21,958 nucleotides of DNA from an uncultured Dechloromonas sp. (GCA_937996725.1 CALKUR010000074.1:1-21958); one strand, 5' to 3'; positions 1-8,847 are shown, numbered from the stretch's first letter. Translations and numbers: made by a program. The notes: generated from the sequence alone by a model not told the origin.

Positions 1-127
1 TCGCCCGAATCCCGACGAAGCGCTCATCCAGCGTCATCAGATCATAGAAATCGTCCACCAGCACTCGGACACCGGCCTCACCACCGAGAAGTTCGTAATA
101 CGACTGATCGACACGTGGGACAACCAT
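1..127 (-). CDS. Truncated haemoglobin (group II-like), N-terminal fragment cut by window edge
   Basis: Read on the minus strand from an ATG at 127-125, the first 42 residues are visible before the window ends. They include YYELLGGEAGVRVLVDDFYD followed by LMTLDERF, which matches the start of the A/B-helix region of truncated haemoglobins (the YxxLGGExxVRxLVDxFYDLM pattern typical of group II). Such proteins are small cytoplasmic haem proteins of about 130 residues linked to oxygen or nitric oxide handling. The start is backed by an AAAGGA ribosome site (134-139 on the plus strand), five bases plus a short spacer upstream. The haem-binding histidine would lie outside the window, so function is inferred from the N-terminus only. 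The gene diverges from mscL across about 74 bases. Confidence 0.72.
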   Translation of the reverse strand, partial: MVVPRVDQSYYELLGGEAGVRVLVDDFYDLMTLDERFVGIRA

Positions 128-201
128 GGAGATTCCTTTGTATGATTCGGGAAGGACAATGTGCCTATTCTACTGGCGCTACCCCGTTTATGGAGAAACA
201 C

Positions 202-654
202 ATGCTCAAGGATTTCCTGAAGTTCGCCGTTCGCGGTAACGCGCTCGACATGGCCGTCGGTATCGTCATCGGTGCCGCTTTCGGCACCATCGTCAGTAGT
301 CTGGTCAACGACGTCATCATGCCGCCGATCGGCCTACTGATGGGCGGCCTGGACTTCTCAAGCCTCTTCGTCGTCCTGAAAGAAGGCACGGTTGCCGGCC
401 CTTACGCCACACCGGCTGCGGCCAAAGCTGCTGGCGCCGTGACGCTCAACTACGGTTTGTTTGCGAACGCCATGGTGAGCTTCTTCATCATCGCCTTCGC
501 CGTTTTCTGGGTGGTCAAAGCGTATAACAAAGCCGCCGATCGTCTGTTACCTAAAGAAGAAGCCGCACCGACCACCAAAGACTGCCCTGAGTGCTGTTCA
601 CAGATTCCGGCCGCCGCCAAGCGCTGCCCGGCCTGCACCTCGCCGCTGAATTAA
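202..654 (+). CDS. mscL: Large-conductance mechanosensitive channel MscL with C-terminal zinc ribbon
   Basis: MscL is a homopentameric inner-membrane channel that opens under membrane tension to release solutes during hypo-osmotic shock. The product (150 residues) begins [20 protein letters not shown] and has the family core: amphipathic N-terminal helix, TM1 at about residues 15-45 ([17 protein letters not shown], then MPPIGLL), a periplasmic loop, and TM2 at about 84-108. The chosen ATG has GGAGA (192-196) five bases upstream; an in-frame ATG at 190 has no ribosome site, and the open frame further upstream is unlike the family. After TM2 the usual charged helix is replaced or followed by a zinc-ribbon-like module, CPEC (128-131) then CPAC (142-145). 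The channel assignment is firm; zinc binding is inferred from the cysteine pairs. The gene converges on ygiQ and their stop codons overlap. Confidence 0.95.
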   Translation: MLKDFLKFAVRGNALDMAVGIVIGAAFGTIVSSLVNDVIMPPIGLLMGGLDFSSLFVVLKEGTVAGPYATPAAAKAAGAVTLNYGLFANAMVSFFIIAFAVFWVVKAYNKAADRLLPKEEAAPTTKDCPECCSQIPAAAKRCPACTSPLN

Positions 655-2891
655 CGTTTACCTGAACGACGCCCGGCCGGCGCAGGCTTGCCCTTGCTGC
701 CGCCGGGTCGGCCGGTGTTCGCACCGGCAACCGGCTTACGCGCCGGAGACACGGACTGACGGGTCGGCGCGTGGATGTGATCACGCGCCGTACGCGGCTC
801 CGACCGACCACGACCACTTTCAAAACCTTTGGGTTGCCAGGCCGGTATGAGCTGCTTCTTGCCGTTACCGATCAGATCGGCACGACCCATCCCGTTCAAC
901 GCCTCACGCAGCATCGGCCAGTTCGCCGGATCGTGATAGCGCAAGAAAGCCTTATGCAACCGACGACGACGACCCTCACGAATCACCTCAACGTTCTCTC
1001 CCCCGCCCTTCAAACCCCGTAGCGGATTCTTGCCCGTGTGATACATCGTTGTGGCCAGTGCCATTGGCGTCGGCAGGAAGGTCTGCACCTGGTCCAGACG
1101 GAAGTTATTGCGCTTGAGCCAGAGCGCCAGATTCAGCATATCTTCGTCGCTGGTGCCCGGATGGGCCGCAATGAAATATGGAATCAGATACTGCTCTTTA
1201 CCGGCGGCGCGCGATGCCGCTTCGAACAACTGCTTGAAGCGTTCGTAGGCACCGATGCCCGGTTTCATCATCTTGGAGAGCGGCCCAGCTTCGGTGTGCT
1301 CCGGCGCGATCTTCAGGTAACCACCCACGTGATGCGTCACGAGTTCCTTAATGTATTCCGGCGAACGTACCGCCAAGTCATACCGTAACCCCGATCCGAT
1401 CAGAATCTTCTTGATGCCCGGCAACGCGCGCGCCTTGCGATAAAGCTGAATCAACGGACCATGATCTGTGTTGAGGTTATCGCAGATATCCGGGAATACA
1501 CAGGAGAGTTTTCGACACGAAGACTCGATCTTCGGGTCCTTGCAAGTCAGCTGGTACATATTGGCAGTCGGACCGCCGAGGTCGGAAATGATGCCGGTAA
1601 ACCCCGGCGTCTTATCGCGAATTGCCTCGATCTCGCGCAGGATCGAATCTTCCGAACGGCTCTGGATGATGCGCCCTTCGTGTTCGGTGATCGAACAGAA
1701 GGTACAGCCACCGAAACAGCCACGCATAATATTGACCGAGAAACGGATCATCTCCCAAGCAGGAATCTTTGCAGCACCATAGGTCGGATGCGGTGCACGG
1801 GCATATGGCAGATCAAAGACCGCATCCATTTCCTCTGTCGTCAGCGGCAATGGCGGTGGATTGAGCCAGACATTGCGCGCGCCATGCGCCTGCACCAACG
1901 GCCGCGCATTGCCCGGATTCGACTCCAGATGGAATACGCGCGAGGTATGGGCATAGAGCACCGCATCATCCTGCACCTGTTCGTAGGAAGGCAAACGGAT
2001 CACCGTGTGCTGGCGCGCCTTACGGTGCGCCGCAATCGCCTCCTTGCGCGGAATGATCTGTATGGGTTGCGCACCATCCGGCGCGGGAGACGCACTGCTA
2101 CCACCACCCGCTTCCATCGCATAGGGATCGGCATGTGGTTCGATACGGCCGGGGCGATCAATCTGCGTCGAGTCGGTCACCTGCCAGTCGTCGCCCGGCA
2201 ACCAATCCTGCGGCGTCATGAAGGCCGTGCCGCGCACATCGCGAATCTGGCTGGCCGATTCACCGCGTGCCAGACGATGCGCCACTTCCACCAATGCGCG
2301 TTCGGCGTTACCGAAGAGCAGCAGATCGGCCTTGCTATCCGGCAGCACTGAACGGCGGACTTTGTCCGACCAGTAGTCGTAATGGGCAATGCGGCGCAGG
2401 CTCGCTTCAATGGAACCAATAATTACGGTCGTATCGGGATAGGCCTCGCGGGCGCGCTGGCTGTACACGACCACGGCACGATCCGGTCGCTTATTCGGTT
2501 CGCCGTTCGGCGTATAGGCATCGTCCGAGCGGATCTTGCGATCCGATGTATAACGATTGACCATCGAATCCATATTGCCGGCCGTAATGCCGTAGAACAA
2601 CTTCGGTTTGCCCAACCGTCGGAAGTCGTCGGCCGAATGCCAGTTAGGCTGGCTGATGATGCCGACGCGAAAACCCTGCGCTTCGAGTAATCGTCCGATC
2701 AGCGCCATGCCGAAACTCGGATGATCGATGTAGGCGTCACCTGTCACCAGAATGATGTCGCACTCATCCCAACCGAGCTGATCCATCTCCGCACGAGACG
2801 TCGGCAAAAAAGGTGCCGTGCCGAAGCGCTGCGCCCAGTACTTGCGGTAGCTGAAGAGCGGCTTCGGCGGTGCCGAAAAATCAATGGACAT
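651..2891 (-). CDS. ygiQ: YgiQ family radical SAM protein (UPF0313)
   Basis: The 746-residue product matches the YgiQ family in length (E. coli YgiQ is about 739) and layout: an N-terminal region with [13 protein letters not shown], which is typical of the family's cobalamin-binding-like domain, then a radical SAM core. The cluster-binding motif is CFGGCTFC at residues 392-399 (C392, C396, C399; CxxxCxxC), which binds the 4Fe-4S cluster that cleaves S-adenosylmethionine. The substrate and reaction of the family are not established, as far as I know. The last ~50 residues are Arg/Lys/Gly/Pro-rich and look disordered. The ATG at 2891-2889 has AGGA six bases upstream. It is the last gene after alr and radA, 14 bases behind radA. 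It ends on a TTAA shared with the mscL stop. Confidence 0.92.
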   Translation of the reverse strand: MSIDFSAPPKPLFSYRKYWAQRFGTAPFLPTSRAEMDQLGWDECDIILVTGDAYIDHPSFGMALIGRLLEAQGFRVGIISQPNWHSADDFRRLGKPKLFYGITAGNMDSMVNRYTSDRKIRSDDAYTPNGEPNKRPDRAVVVYSQRAREAYPDTTVIIGSIEASLRRIAHYDYWSDKVRRSVLPDSKADLLLFGNAERALVEVAHRLARGESASQIRDVRGTAFMTPQDWLPGDDWQVTDSTQIDRPGRIEPHADPYAMEAGGGSSASPAPDGAQPIQIIPRKEAIAAHRKARQHTVIRLPSYEQVQDDAVLYAHTSRVFHLESNPGNARPLVQAHGARNVWLNPPPLPLTTEEMDAVFDLPYARAPHPTYGAAKIPAWEMIRFSVNIMRGCFGGCTFCSITEHEGRIIQSRSEDSILREIEAIRDKTPGFTGIISDLGGPTANMYQLTCKDPKIESSCRKLSCVFPDICDNLNTDHGPLIQLYRKARALPGIKKILIGSGLRYDLAVRSPEYIKELVTHHVGGYLKIAPEHTEAGPLSKMMKPGIGAYERFKQLFEAASRAAGKEQYLIPYFIAAHPGTSDEDMLNLALWLKRNNFRLDQVQTFLPTPMALATTMYHTGKNPLRGLKGGGENVEVIREGRRRRLHKAFLRYHDPANWPMLREALNGMGRADLIGNGKKQLIPAWQPKGFESGRGRSEPRTARDHIHAPTRQSVSPARKPVAGANTGRPGGSKGKPAPAGRRSGKR
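711..728. other. Perfect 7-bp hairpin with TTCG loop, downstream of mscL inside ygiQ
   Basis: GCCGGTG (711-717), loop TTCG (718-721), CACCGGC (722-728) form a perfect inverted repeat starting 57 bases after the mscL stop, within the 3' coding end of ygiQ on the other strand. No T-tract follows on either strand, so this is not a standard intrinsic terminator. It could protect or trim the 3' end of mscL mRNA, or be a by-product of GC-rich coding for the basic tail of YgiQ. Confidence 0.35.
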
Positions 2892-2905
2892 CAGAATTCC
2901 TGAAC

Positions 2906-4267
2906 TTAGAGTGCGAAAGCGCGTTCGACGGCTTCGTCGAGTCGGCGCACGGCAATCACGGTCAAACCCGGTATTGCCGATTTGGGGGCGTTGGCCGCCG
3001 GAATCAAGGCGTGTGTAAAGCCCAACTTGGCTGCTTCTTTGAGGCGCTCCTGGCCACGTGGCGACGGGCGCAATTCGCCGGTCAGACCCACTTCACCGAA
3101 CACGCAGAGCTTCTGATCCAGCGGTTTGTTTTTGAACGACGAGAGGATCGACAGAATCACCGCTAAGTCAGCCGCCGGTTCGTTGATACGCACGCCTCCG
3201 ACTGCATTCACGTACACATCCTGATCGGCGCAATGAATCCCCACATGACGATGCAACACCGCCAACAGCATCGACAGACGCTGCGACTCCAACCCCACGG
3301 TCAAACGACGCGGATTACCCAAAGCCTGGTCAACCAAGGCCTGGACTTCCACCAGCAAAGGGCGAGAGCCTTCCTGTGTCACCACGATTGACGAACCCGG
3401 CACCGGTTCCGGATGGCGCGACAGGAACAATGCCGACGGATTCGACACCGCCTTGAGGCCCTTCTCCGTCATCGCAAATACACCGAGTTCATTCACCGAT
3501 CCGAAGCGGTTTTTGAAGGCGCGCACCAGACGAAAACTCGAATGCGTGTCGCCCTCGAAATACAGCACCGTATCGACGATGTGTTCAAGTACGCGCGGGC
3601 CTGCCAACGTACCGTCTTTGGTCACATGGCCGACGAAGAGCAAGGTGATGCCGTGCTGCTTGGCAAAACGTGTCAACTGCGCGGCACACTCCCGTACCTG
3701 TGCGACGGAACCGGGTGCCGAGGTCAGTGCTTCGGACCACAGTGTTTGAATGGAATCAATGACGGCTACCCGCGGTTGGCGCGCTTCCAGAGTCGCCAGA
3801 ATCTTTTCAAGATTGATCTCGGCGTAGAGCGGTAGGTCCGGCGCATCGACATCGAGTCGCTGGGCGCGCAGCGCGATCTGCTCGGCGGACTCTTCACCGC
3901 TCACATAAAGCACCGGCACACGCGTAGAGACGGCCGCCAGACACTGCAAGAGCAACGTGCTCTTGCCGATGCCTGGGTCTCCGCCGATCAGCGCCACACC
4001 GCCCGACACCAGGCCGCCACCCATAACACGATCAAATTCTTCAATACCGGAACTCAGACGTGGCGCTTCGCGTGCCTCGACCTTGCCTAAGGTCTGCACG
4101 CCGCTGACCGGTGCCAGGCTGGCAAACCGGTGCGCTGAAGCAGCCGCTTTTTCGGCAATGGTTTCGACCAGCGTATTCCAGGCGTTACAGTCCGGACACT
4201 GGCCTTGCCACTTTGGCTGATTCGAGCCGCATTCGGTACACGTATAGAGCGTTTTGACTTTAGCCAT
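2906..4267 (-). CDS. radA: DNA repair protein RadA (branch-migration helicase)
   Basis: RadA is a RecA-like ATPase that helps process recombination intermediates by branch migration. At 453 residues it is full length. It begins with a C4 zinc finger (C10, C13, C24, C27). Walker A is [10 protein letters not shown] at residues 95-104, the Walker B region is [10 protein letters not shown] near 167-176, and the RadA-specific KNRFG motif is at 252-256. The C-terminal third is the inactive Lon-protease-like domain ([20 protein letters not shown]). The start lies 7 bases after the alr stop; the only ribosome site candidate is an AGGA about 11 bases upstream, so translational coupling to alr is likely. 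It is co-directional with ygiQ downstream. Confidence 0.97.
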   Translation of the reverse strand: MAKVKTLYTCTECGSNQPKWQGQCPDCNAWNTLVETIAEKAAASAHRFASLAPVSGVQTLGKVEAREAPRLSSGIEEFDRVMGGGLVSGGVALIGGDPGIGKSTLLLQCLAAVSTRVPVLYVSGEESAEQIALRAQRLDVDAPDLPLYAEINLEKILATLEARQPRVAVIDSIQTLWSEALTSAPGSVAQVRECAAQLTRFAKQHGITLLFVGHVTKDGTLAGPRVLEHIVDTVLYFEGDTHSSFRLVRAFKNRFGSVNELGVFAMTEKGLKAVSNPSALFLSRHPEPVPGSSIVVTQEGSRPLLVEVQALVDQALGNPRRLTVGLESQRLSMLLAVLHRHVGIHCADQDVYVNAVGGVRINEPAADLAVILSILSSFKNKPLDQKLCVFGEVGLTGELRPSPRGQERLKEAAKLGFTHALIPAANAPKSAIPGLTVIAVRRLDEAVERAFAL

Positions 4268-4274
4268 CTATGTC

Positions 4275-5408
4275 TTAATCCTGCCAAAAGCGCGGCACGC
4301 GCGGTGCCAACGCGCAAAAGAGCTCATAGGCAATGGTGCCTGCGCTATCGGCGACTTCATCCGCCGGCAACCCATGACCCCAGAGGGTAATGTCGCTGCC
4401 GACTTGCGCCGTAGAAATATTCGTCACATCACAGCACAGACGATCCATTGATACGCGGCCGGTGAGCGTGGTCCGTTGGCCATCGACCAAAATCGGCGTC
4501 AGGTTGGTCGCATGTCGTGGGTAGCCATCCGCATAGCCACAGGCCACCACCCCAATGCGCATCGGACGCTCGGCTGTAAAGGTGCCGCCATAACCGACCC
4601 GATCACCCGCTTGAATTTCCTGAATCGCAATCAACTGGCTACTTAAAGTCATCACCGGTTGCAAATCAAGATCAACCGCTGTTTTACCCGGCACCGTGCC
4701 GCCCCAGGGGGATGCCCCGTAGAGCATGATACCGGGACGTACGACGTCACCGAGGGCGTTTCGATCGGGCGGCCCATTGAGCAAGGCCGCCGAATTGGCA
4801 AAGGAAGTCTGGCACGTCATCACATCCGGCCAGGCAGTACGCAAGCGTTCGAGTTGCCACGCAGACCCCCGCGAATTATCGGCATCGGCAAAGTGCGTCA
4901 TCACCGTCACCTCACGGACCTGCGGCAAAGCACGCAGCCGCTCGTAGGCAGATCGGGCATCGGACAACGACAACCCTAGGCGGTTCATGCCCGTATTCAA
5001 TTTTAGAAAGACCGGTAGCGGTGCCGATAAGTCGGCCTGGGCCAGCGTATCGATCTGATCCAACCGATGGACGACCGTCGACAAAGACAACGCGGCAAAT
5101 TCTTTCAATTCCGCTGGCGAGTGAAAACTTTCCAGCATCAGAATGGGTTTAACGACCCCCTGCTGGCGCAGCTGCCGTGCGGCATCCAGCTCTAGAACCG
5201 CAAAGCCATCCACCTGGTCGCACAATGTTAGTGCCGTCTCCAGCAAGCCATGACCGTAGGCATCGGCCTTGATAACGCCCAGCACTTGGCTACCGACCGC
5301 GGTCAGGCGACGTGCCAGCTGGGCGTTATGTACAAGCGCCGCCCGGGAAAAACGGGCAGACAATGGTCGGCTGCTGTTTCCGGTAGGAAATGGGGTCATT
5401 TTCGGCAT
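4275..5408 (-). CDS. alr: Alanine racemase (PLP-dependent)
   Basis: Alr interconverts L- and D-alanine for peptidoglycan synthesis in the cytoplasm. From the chosen ATG (5408) the protein has 377 residues, close to the usual ~360. The PLP lysine is K47 in GVIKADAYGHG. The second catalytic base is Y273 in RVGYGGTF, and RPGIMLYG (224-231) and RVSMDRL are typical family blocks. The frame stays open to a TTG at 5450, but neither that codon nor the ATG at 5408 has a good ribosome site. The ATG at 5399 is a further option, so the start is uncertain by a few residues to 14 residues. It is the first gene of alr-radA-ygiQ and diverges from lplT. Confidence 0.95.
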   Translation of the reverse strand: MPKMTPFPTGNSSRPLSARFSRAALVHNAQLARRLTAVGSQVLGVIKADAYGHGLLETALTLCDQVDGFAVLELDAARQLRQQGVVKPILMLESFHSPAELKEFAALSLSTVVHRLDQIDTLAQADLSAPLPVFLKLNTGMNRLGLSLSDARSAYERLRALPQVREVTVMTHFADADNSRGSAWQLERLRTAWPDVMTCQTSFANSAALLNGPPDRNALGDVVRPGIMLYGASPWGGTVPGKTAVDLDLQPVMTLSSQLIAIQEIQAGDRVGYGGTFTAERPMRIGVVACGYADGYPRHATNLTPILVDGQRTTLTGRVSMDRLCCDVTNISTAQVGSDITLWGHGLPADEVADSAGTIAYELFCALAPRVPRFWQD

Positions 5409-5529
5409 GGCCGCAATTTTACCTGTTGCGGAGCCTGCCTGCCCGCTCAAATTAAATCAATCAGTTAGCGGCAAAGGCTATGATTGGTCATAAGGCGTTG
5501 CATCGCACAATCTTTTGTCATGAGATTCA

Positions 5530-5538
5530 TGCTATAAA
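5530..5538 (+). promoter_or_regulatory. Candidate extended -10 promoter for lplT
   Basis: The 158-base gap between alr and lplT contains TGCTATAAA, an extended -10 element (TG-n-TATAAA), 28 bases ahead of the chosen lplT start. A TTGTCA at 5515-5520 resembles a -35 box, but the spacer is only 12 bases, so the extended -10 would have to work largely alone. I see no clear promoter for alr in the opposite direction; the AT-rich TTTAAT near 5450 on the minus strand is weak. Confidence 0.4.
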
Positions 5539-5566
5539 ACGGACTGATTTTTACAGGCGAGAATGC

Positions 5567-6832
5567 ATGCCGTTCGGGTTTTACATCATCATGGCGGCGC
5601 AGTTCTTTTCTGCGCTGGCCGACAATGCCTTACTGATTGCTGCCATTGCTGCCCTTCGGGAAATGCAGGCACCCTCGGAGTACGAACCCCTACTCAAGAC
5701 CAGTTTTACGCTGTCTTATGTGGTTCTGGCTGCGTTCGTCGGCGCATTTGCCGACTCGATGCCCAAGTGGCGCGTCATGTTCATCAGCAACTCGATCAAG
5801 ATCGTCGGTTGCGCCATGATGTTCTTCACCGTGAACCCGCTGATCGCCTATGCCGTGGTCGGCCTGGGTGCGGCCTCGTATTCGCCGGCCAAATACGGCA
5901 TCCTGACCGAATATCTACCTGCCCGCGCCCTGGTGATCGCCAATGGCTGGATCGAGGGCCTGACCGTCGGTGCCATTATCCTGGGTGTGCTGGTCGGCGG
6001 TCTACTCATCAAGCCCGATATCGCCCAAGCGCTCCTCAGCTTCGACTTTCCACTGATCGATACCGGTATTGATACCGTTGGCGAGATGACCATCGGCATC
6101 ATCGGCATCCTGTACATCCTGGCCGCCGTCTTCAACCTCTACGTGCCCGACACGGGCGTCGACCACAAGGCCCTTAGCAAGAATCCGTTCTTTCTGATCC
6201 ACGAATTCAATCACTGCCTCAAGCTGCTCTGGCGTGATCGCCTCGGCCAGATTTCTCTGGCGGTAACGACCCTGTTCTGGGGTGCCGGTGCGACCCTGCA
6301 ATTCATCGTGATCAAATGGTCCGAGGCAGCCCTGAATCTCGACCTGTCGAAATCCTCCATGTTGCAGGGGGTAGTCGCCATCGGCGTCGCCGCAGGTGCT
6401 GTCATGGCGGCCAAACGTATTACGCTGCGCAAATCGGTCAACGTCATTCCGATGGGCATCGCCATGGGCTTTGTGGTCATGGTCATGAACTTCGTGACCG
6501 ATTTCTGGGTGGCTGTACCGCTGCTCATCATCATTGGCTATCTATCGGGCTATTTCGTCGTGCCGATGAACGCCCTGCTCCAGCACCGCGGTCACATCCT
6601 CATGGGGGCCGGTCACTCGATCGCGGTCCAGAATTTCAACGAGAACCTCTCGATCCTGATGATGACGGGCCTCTACTATCTGATGATGCGCGCCGATCTA
6701 TCGATCTACACCGTCATCACGCTGTTTGCGCTATTTGTTTCGGGCAGTATGTATCTGGTGAAACGTCGCTTCGAGGCCAATCAGCGCGAATACGACGACG
6801 TCATCCACCTCGACGACAATAACGCGCACTAG
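5567..6832 (+). CDS. lplT: Lysophospholipid transporter LplT (MFS family)
   Basis: LplT flips lysophospholipids across the inner membrane for re-acylation. The 421-residue protein is hydrophobic throughout, with about 12 predicted membrane segments. It starts MPFGFYIIMAAQFFSALADN, the characteristic LplT opening (AQFxSALADNALL at about 11-23), and shows GAASYSPAKYGILTEYLP, an MFS-type cytoplasmic loop signature. The ATG at 5567 has AGG nine bases upstream; the 29 extra residues possible from 5480 are polar and unlike the family, so they were excluded. In E. coli lplT is fused in an operon with the acyltransferase aas; here no aas partner is next to it, so re-acylation must be encoded elsewhere. 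It converges on the uracil glycosylase gene with 13 bases between stops. Confidence 0.93.
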   Translation: MPFGFYIIMAAQFFSALADNALLIAAIAALREMQAPSEYEPLLKTSFTLSYVVLAAFVGAFADSMPKWRVMFISNSIKIVGCAMMFFTVNPLIAYAVVGLGAASYSPAKYGILTEYLPARALVIANGWIEGLTVGAIILGVLVGGLLIKPDIAQALLSFDFPLIDTGIDTVGEMTIGIIGILYILAAVFNLYVPDTGVDHKALSKNPFFLIHEFNHCLKLLWRDRLGQISLAVTTLFWGAGATLQFIVIKWSEAALNLDLSKSSMLQGVVAIGVAAGAVMAAKRITLRKSVNVIPMGIAMGFVVMVMNFVTDFWVAVPLLIIIGYLSGYFVVPMNALLQHRGHILMGAGHSIAVQNFNENLSILMMTGLYYLMMRADLSIYTVITLFALFVSGSMYLVKRRFEANQREYDDVIHLDDNNAH

Positions 6833-6845
6833 GCGCGAGAAATCG

Positions 6846-7595
6846 CTAGCGTCCGCCCAGTGCGGACGCCGCCAGCAGCAGATCCTGCCAGGACTTCCAC
6901 TTCTCTTCCGGCTGACGTAACAGATAGGCCGGGTGATACGTCACAATCACCGGAATCCGGCGGCCACCCTGCTCACGATACTGCACGGCCCCGCGCAGGC
7001 TCTGGATCGAATCAGCATGACCCAATACGGCAAGCGCCGCCGGCTTACCCAGCGCCACAATCACCTCAGGCTGGACCAGTTCGATCTGCTGTGTCAGAAA
7101 CACATTACAGGCATCGATTTCACCGCTATCGGGCGTCCGGTTTTCCGGTGGCCGGCACTTCACCGCATTGGCGATATAAACACCCTGATCACGCTTGAGA
7201 TTCAACGCCGCCAGCATGGCATCGAGCAACTTGCCGGCCTTGCCAACGAAGGGTAGCCCCGTGGCATCCTCTTCAGCACCGGGCGCTTCGCCCACCATCA
7301 TCCAGGATGCCTGGCGATCGCCGGAACCCGGCACCGCCTGCTTGCGGCCTTTGCATAAAACACAGTTGCGACAGGCGCGAATGGCGGCTTCCAGAGTCTC
7401 CCAATCGCCGGATGGCACCGTGACGCTGTCACGGGTGATCGAAATCGTTGCCGCGACCTTGTCAGGCTGTGCAGCCAACGGCGCAACGCGCTGATCGGTG
7501 GGCGTTTCGATCCAGAACGGATCAATGCCCATGGCCTGCAGCCACTGGGCATCATTCAGTTGCCGACGACGCTGGGCGTTGGGTGCTTGGCTCAT
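6846..7595 (-). CDS. Uracil-DNA glycosylase, family 4 (4Fe-4S)
   Basis: This enzyme removes uracil from DNA to start base-excision repair. The 249-residue product has the family 4 marks: cluster cysteines C75, C78, C147 and C163 (CRNC ... VKCRPPENR ... DAC), the catalytic-site motif GEAPGAEED at 102-110, and THP-like YHPAYLL near 220-226. An extra C81 is present and is common in relatives. The first ~65 residues are a variable, low-conservation extension, often seen in proteobacterial members. The start overlaps the rimI stop as ATGA (7592-7595), implying translational coupling. It is the last gene of ispD-ispF-tsaB-rimI-udg. It depends on iron-sulfur assembly, which the isc operon in this window could supply. 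Confidence 0.95.
   Translation of the reverse strand: MSQAPNAQRRRQLNDAQWLQAMGIDPFWIETPTDQRVAPLAAQPDKVAATISITRDSVTVPSGDWETLEAAIRACRNCVLCKGRKQAVPGSGDRQASWMMVGEAPGAEEDATGLPFVGKAGKLLDAMLAALNLKRDQGVYIANAVKCRPPENRTPDSGEIDACNVFLTQQIELVQPEVIVALGKPAALAVLGHADSIQSLRGAVQYREQGGRRIPVIVTYHPAYLLRQPEEKWKSWQDLLLAASALGGR
6849..6869. terminator. Perfect 8-bp hairpin at the lplT/udg convergence
   Basis: GCGTCCGC (6849-6856), loop CCAGT (6857-6861), GCGGACGC (6862-6869) is a perfect 8-bp inverted repeat. It starts 17 bases past the lplT stop and covers the last codons (Ala-Leu-Gly-Gly-Arg region) of the uracil glycosylase gene. There is no T-tract after it on the plus strand; on the minus strand a short GATTTCTC follows. 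The position between converging genes suggests a two-way terminator or 3'-end stabiliser, but the missing T-run keeps this tentative. Confidence 0.4.
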
Positions 7596-8086
7596 GACGC
7601 ACTCGCCTGCAACGCGCGTACCATCAGCACGGCGTCCTCACGGCCGGCGGCACGACCCTGACTCGGATCGGCGGGAATCGCGTAATAGTTCTTGCGCATG
7701 CCGGCTATTGTAAAGCCGGCCGATGTATACAGACGAATCGCCCGATCATTGCTCTGTCGCACTTCCAGAAACAGGCGTTGCGCGCCGCGTTCACTGGCCT
7801 CGTTCAATAAGGCTTCCAGCAGGAGTCGGCCGTAACCGCGTCCGGCAGATTCGGGTGCCACGGTAATCGTCAGCAATTCCTCATCATCGCCAGCAGTCAT
7901 CGCCACAAAATAACCGACCACCGGTTGATCGGGCCGTGAAGCATCGCGCAGTACACGCGCCGGCCAGCCATGGCGTAAGGCGTCCTTGAAACCGTTCTCC
8001 TGCCATGGTGTCAGGTGCTGTTGCGCTTCAATCGCGGCAACGGCCGGCACATCGGCTGCAGTCATGGCCGACAAATGGACTGGCAT
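7592..8086 (-). CDS. rimI: RimI-type ribosomal protein S18 N-alpha-acetyltransferase
   Basis: RimI acetylates the N-terminal alanine of ribosomal protein S18 using acetyl-CoA. The 164-residue GNAT-fold protein has the acetyl-CoA loop in TVAPESAGRGYGRLLLEALL (the R/QxxGxG/A signature), followed by LFLEVRQSNDRAIRLYTSAGF, the RimI-type LEVRxSNxxAxxLYxxxGF block, and the C-terminal KNYY motif. It is somewhat longer than E. coli RimI (148) through a loop after NYYAIPADPSQGRAAGRED, which is common in this lineage. It follows tsaB by two bases and overlaps the uracil glycosylase start by four, so the three genes are tightly coupled. Neighbouring tsaB supports RimI over another GNAT. Confidence 0.93.
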   Translation of the reverse strand: MPVHLSAMTAADVPAVAAIEAQQHLTPWQENGFKDALRHGWPARVLRDASRPDQPVVGYFVAMTAGDDEELLTITVAPESAGRGYGRLLLEALLNEASERGAQRLFLEVRQSNDRAIRLYTSAGFTIAGMRKNYYAIPADPSQGRAAGREDAVLMVRALQASAS

Positions 8087-8088
8087 GA

Positions 8089-8826
8089 TTAAAGGCTCTG
8101 CCCGGCGACACGTTCGGCAGTGGTGAGCGCCACACGGTCACGCACATACACCGGCACGGCATCGGCCGGATCCTGCCGCTCGCCCCGCAAATAGCGTACT
8201 GCACCCACATGGGCGAGCGCATCCGCTGCCGGGTGTCTGGCCCGGGTGTCGGTCAGCCCCGCTGATCGGCACCAGTCGGCGGCGAGCGGATATTCATCCA
8301 GCGCCGTACCAGCCACGGCGCGGCAATCGGCCGCTATCGGCAGCGTCTCGAGCGCATCGGGGTTGATTAGACAGGGTTCGATCGTCGCCTGCCAGGCCTG
8401 GTCGGCACCGCGCTGCCAGGCGGCGGCATAAATCTGGTTCATGCGCGCATCGAGCAAGGTCAGCACATGGGTCTCACCGGTAAGCTGATAGGCCGATTCA
8501 GCCAGCGCTTCAAGCGACAACACGGGAACCAGCGGCTTATTACAGCCAACGGCCAAGCCTTGCGCCAGCGCGGCCGCCACCCGCAGTCCAGTAAACATCC
8601 CCGGGCCAGCGTCGTAAACAATGGCATCGAGATCGTTCACGTGCCAGCCGGCTTCGGCCAGCGCACCGCGCAGCAGCGGCAACAGCGTTTCGGCATGCGG
8701 CTGCCCAGTTGGGCAAGTCAACGTCTGCACCCGCTGGGATTTCAGCGAGCCGGCCTCCGCGCTGCCCGACCAGAGGCAAAAGCTGCCTCGATCGGTCGCC
8801 GTTTCCAGGCTGAGCAGTTTGATCAT
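8089..8826 (-). CDS. tsaB: tRNA threonylcarbamoyladenosine (t6A) synthesis protein TsaB
   Basis: TsaB is the non-catalytic ASKHA-fold partner of TsaD; with TsaE and TsaC it makes t6A37 in ANN-decoding tRNAs. The 245-residue product shows LLSLETATDRGSFCL at the N-terminus, HAETLLPLLRGAL near 44-56, and YDAGPGMFTGLRVAAALAQG, a clear TsaB/TsaD family block. The remainder is the divergent C-terminal lobe. The ATG start follows the ispF stop by 21 bases with a weak ribosome site, so coupling may help. rimI lies two bases downstream; the tsaB-rimI pair is common in bacteria. Confidence 0.93.
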   Translation of the reverse strand: MIKLLSLETATDRGSFCLWSGSAEAGSLKSQRVQTLTCPTGQPHAETLLPLLRGALAEAGWHVNDLDAIVYDAGPGMFTGLRVAAALAQGLAVGCNKPLVPVLSLEALAESAYQLTGETHVLTLLDARMNQIYAAAWQRGADQAWQATIEPCLINPDALETLPIAADCRAVAGTALDEYPLAADWCRSAGLTDTRARHPAADALAHVGAVRYLRGERQDPADAVPVYVRDRVALTTAERVAGQSL

Positions 8827-8847
8827 CGGTCTTTGAACGTCGCGCGA

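Noticed and set aside
115..201. Extended N-terminus of mscL from upstream in-frame starts
   Set aside because: The added residues are unlike any MscL N-terminus, overlap the divergent haemoglobin start, and lack a ribosome site; the ATG at 202 has one.
1461..2351. A 296-codon open frame on the plus strand opposite ygiQ
   Set aside because: It is antisense to the radical SAM gene, has no recognisable motif or ribosome site, and has the low-complexity Arg/His composition of a shadow frame.
5515..5538. Full sigma70 promoter TTGTCA plus TATAAA before lplT
   Set aside because: The spacer is only 12 bases, too short for a normal -35/-10 pair; only the extended -10 was kept.
5480..5566. Extended N-terminus of lplT from 5480
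   Set aside because: The 29 extra residues are polar and unlike the family, and they overlap the promoter-like TGCTATAAA; the ATG at 5567 gives the family start.
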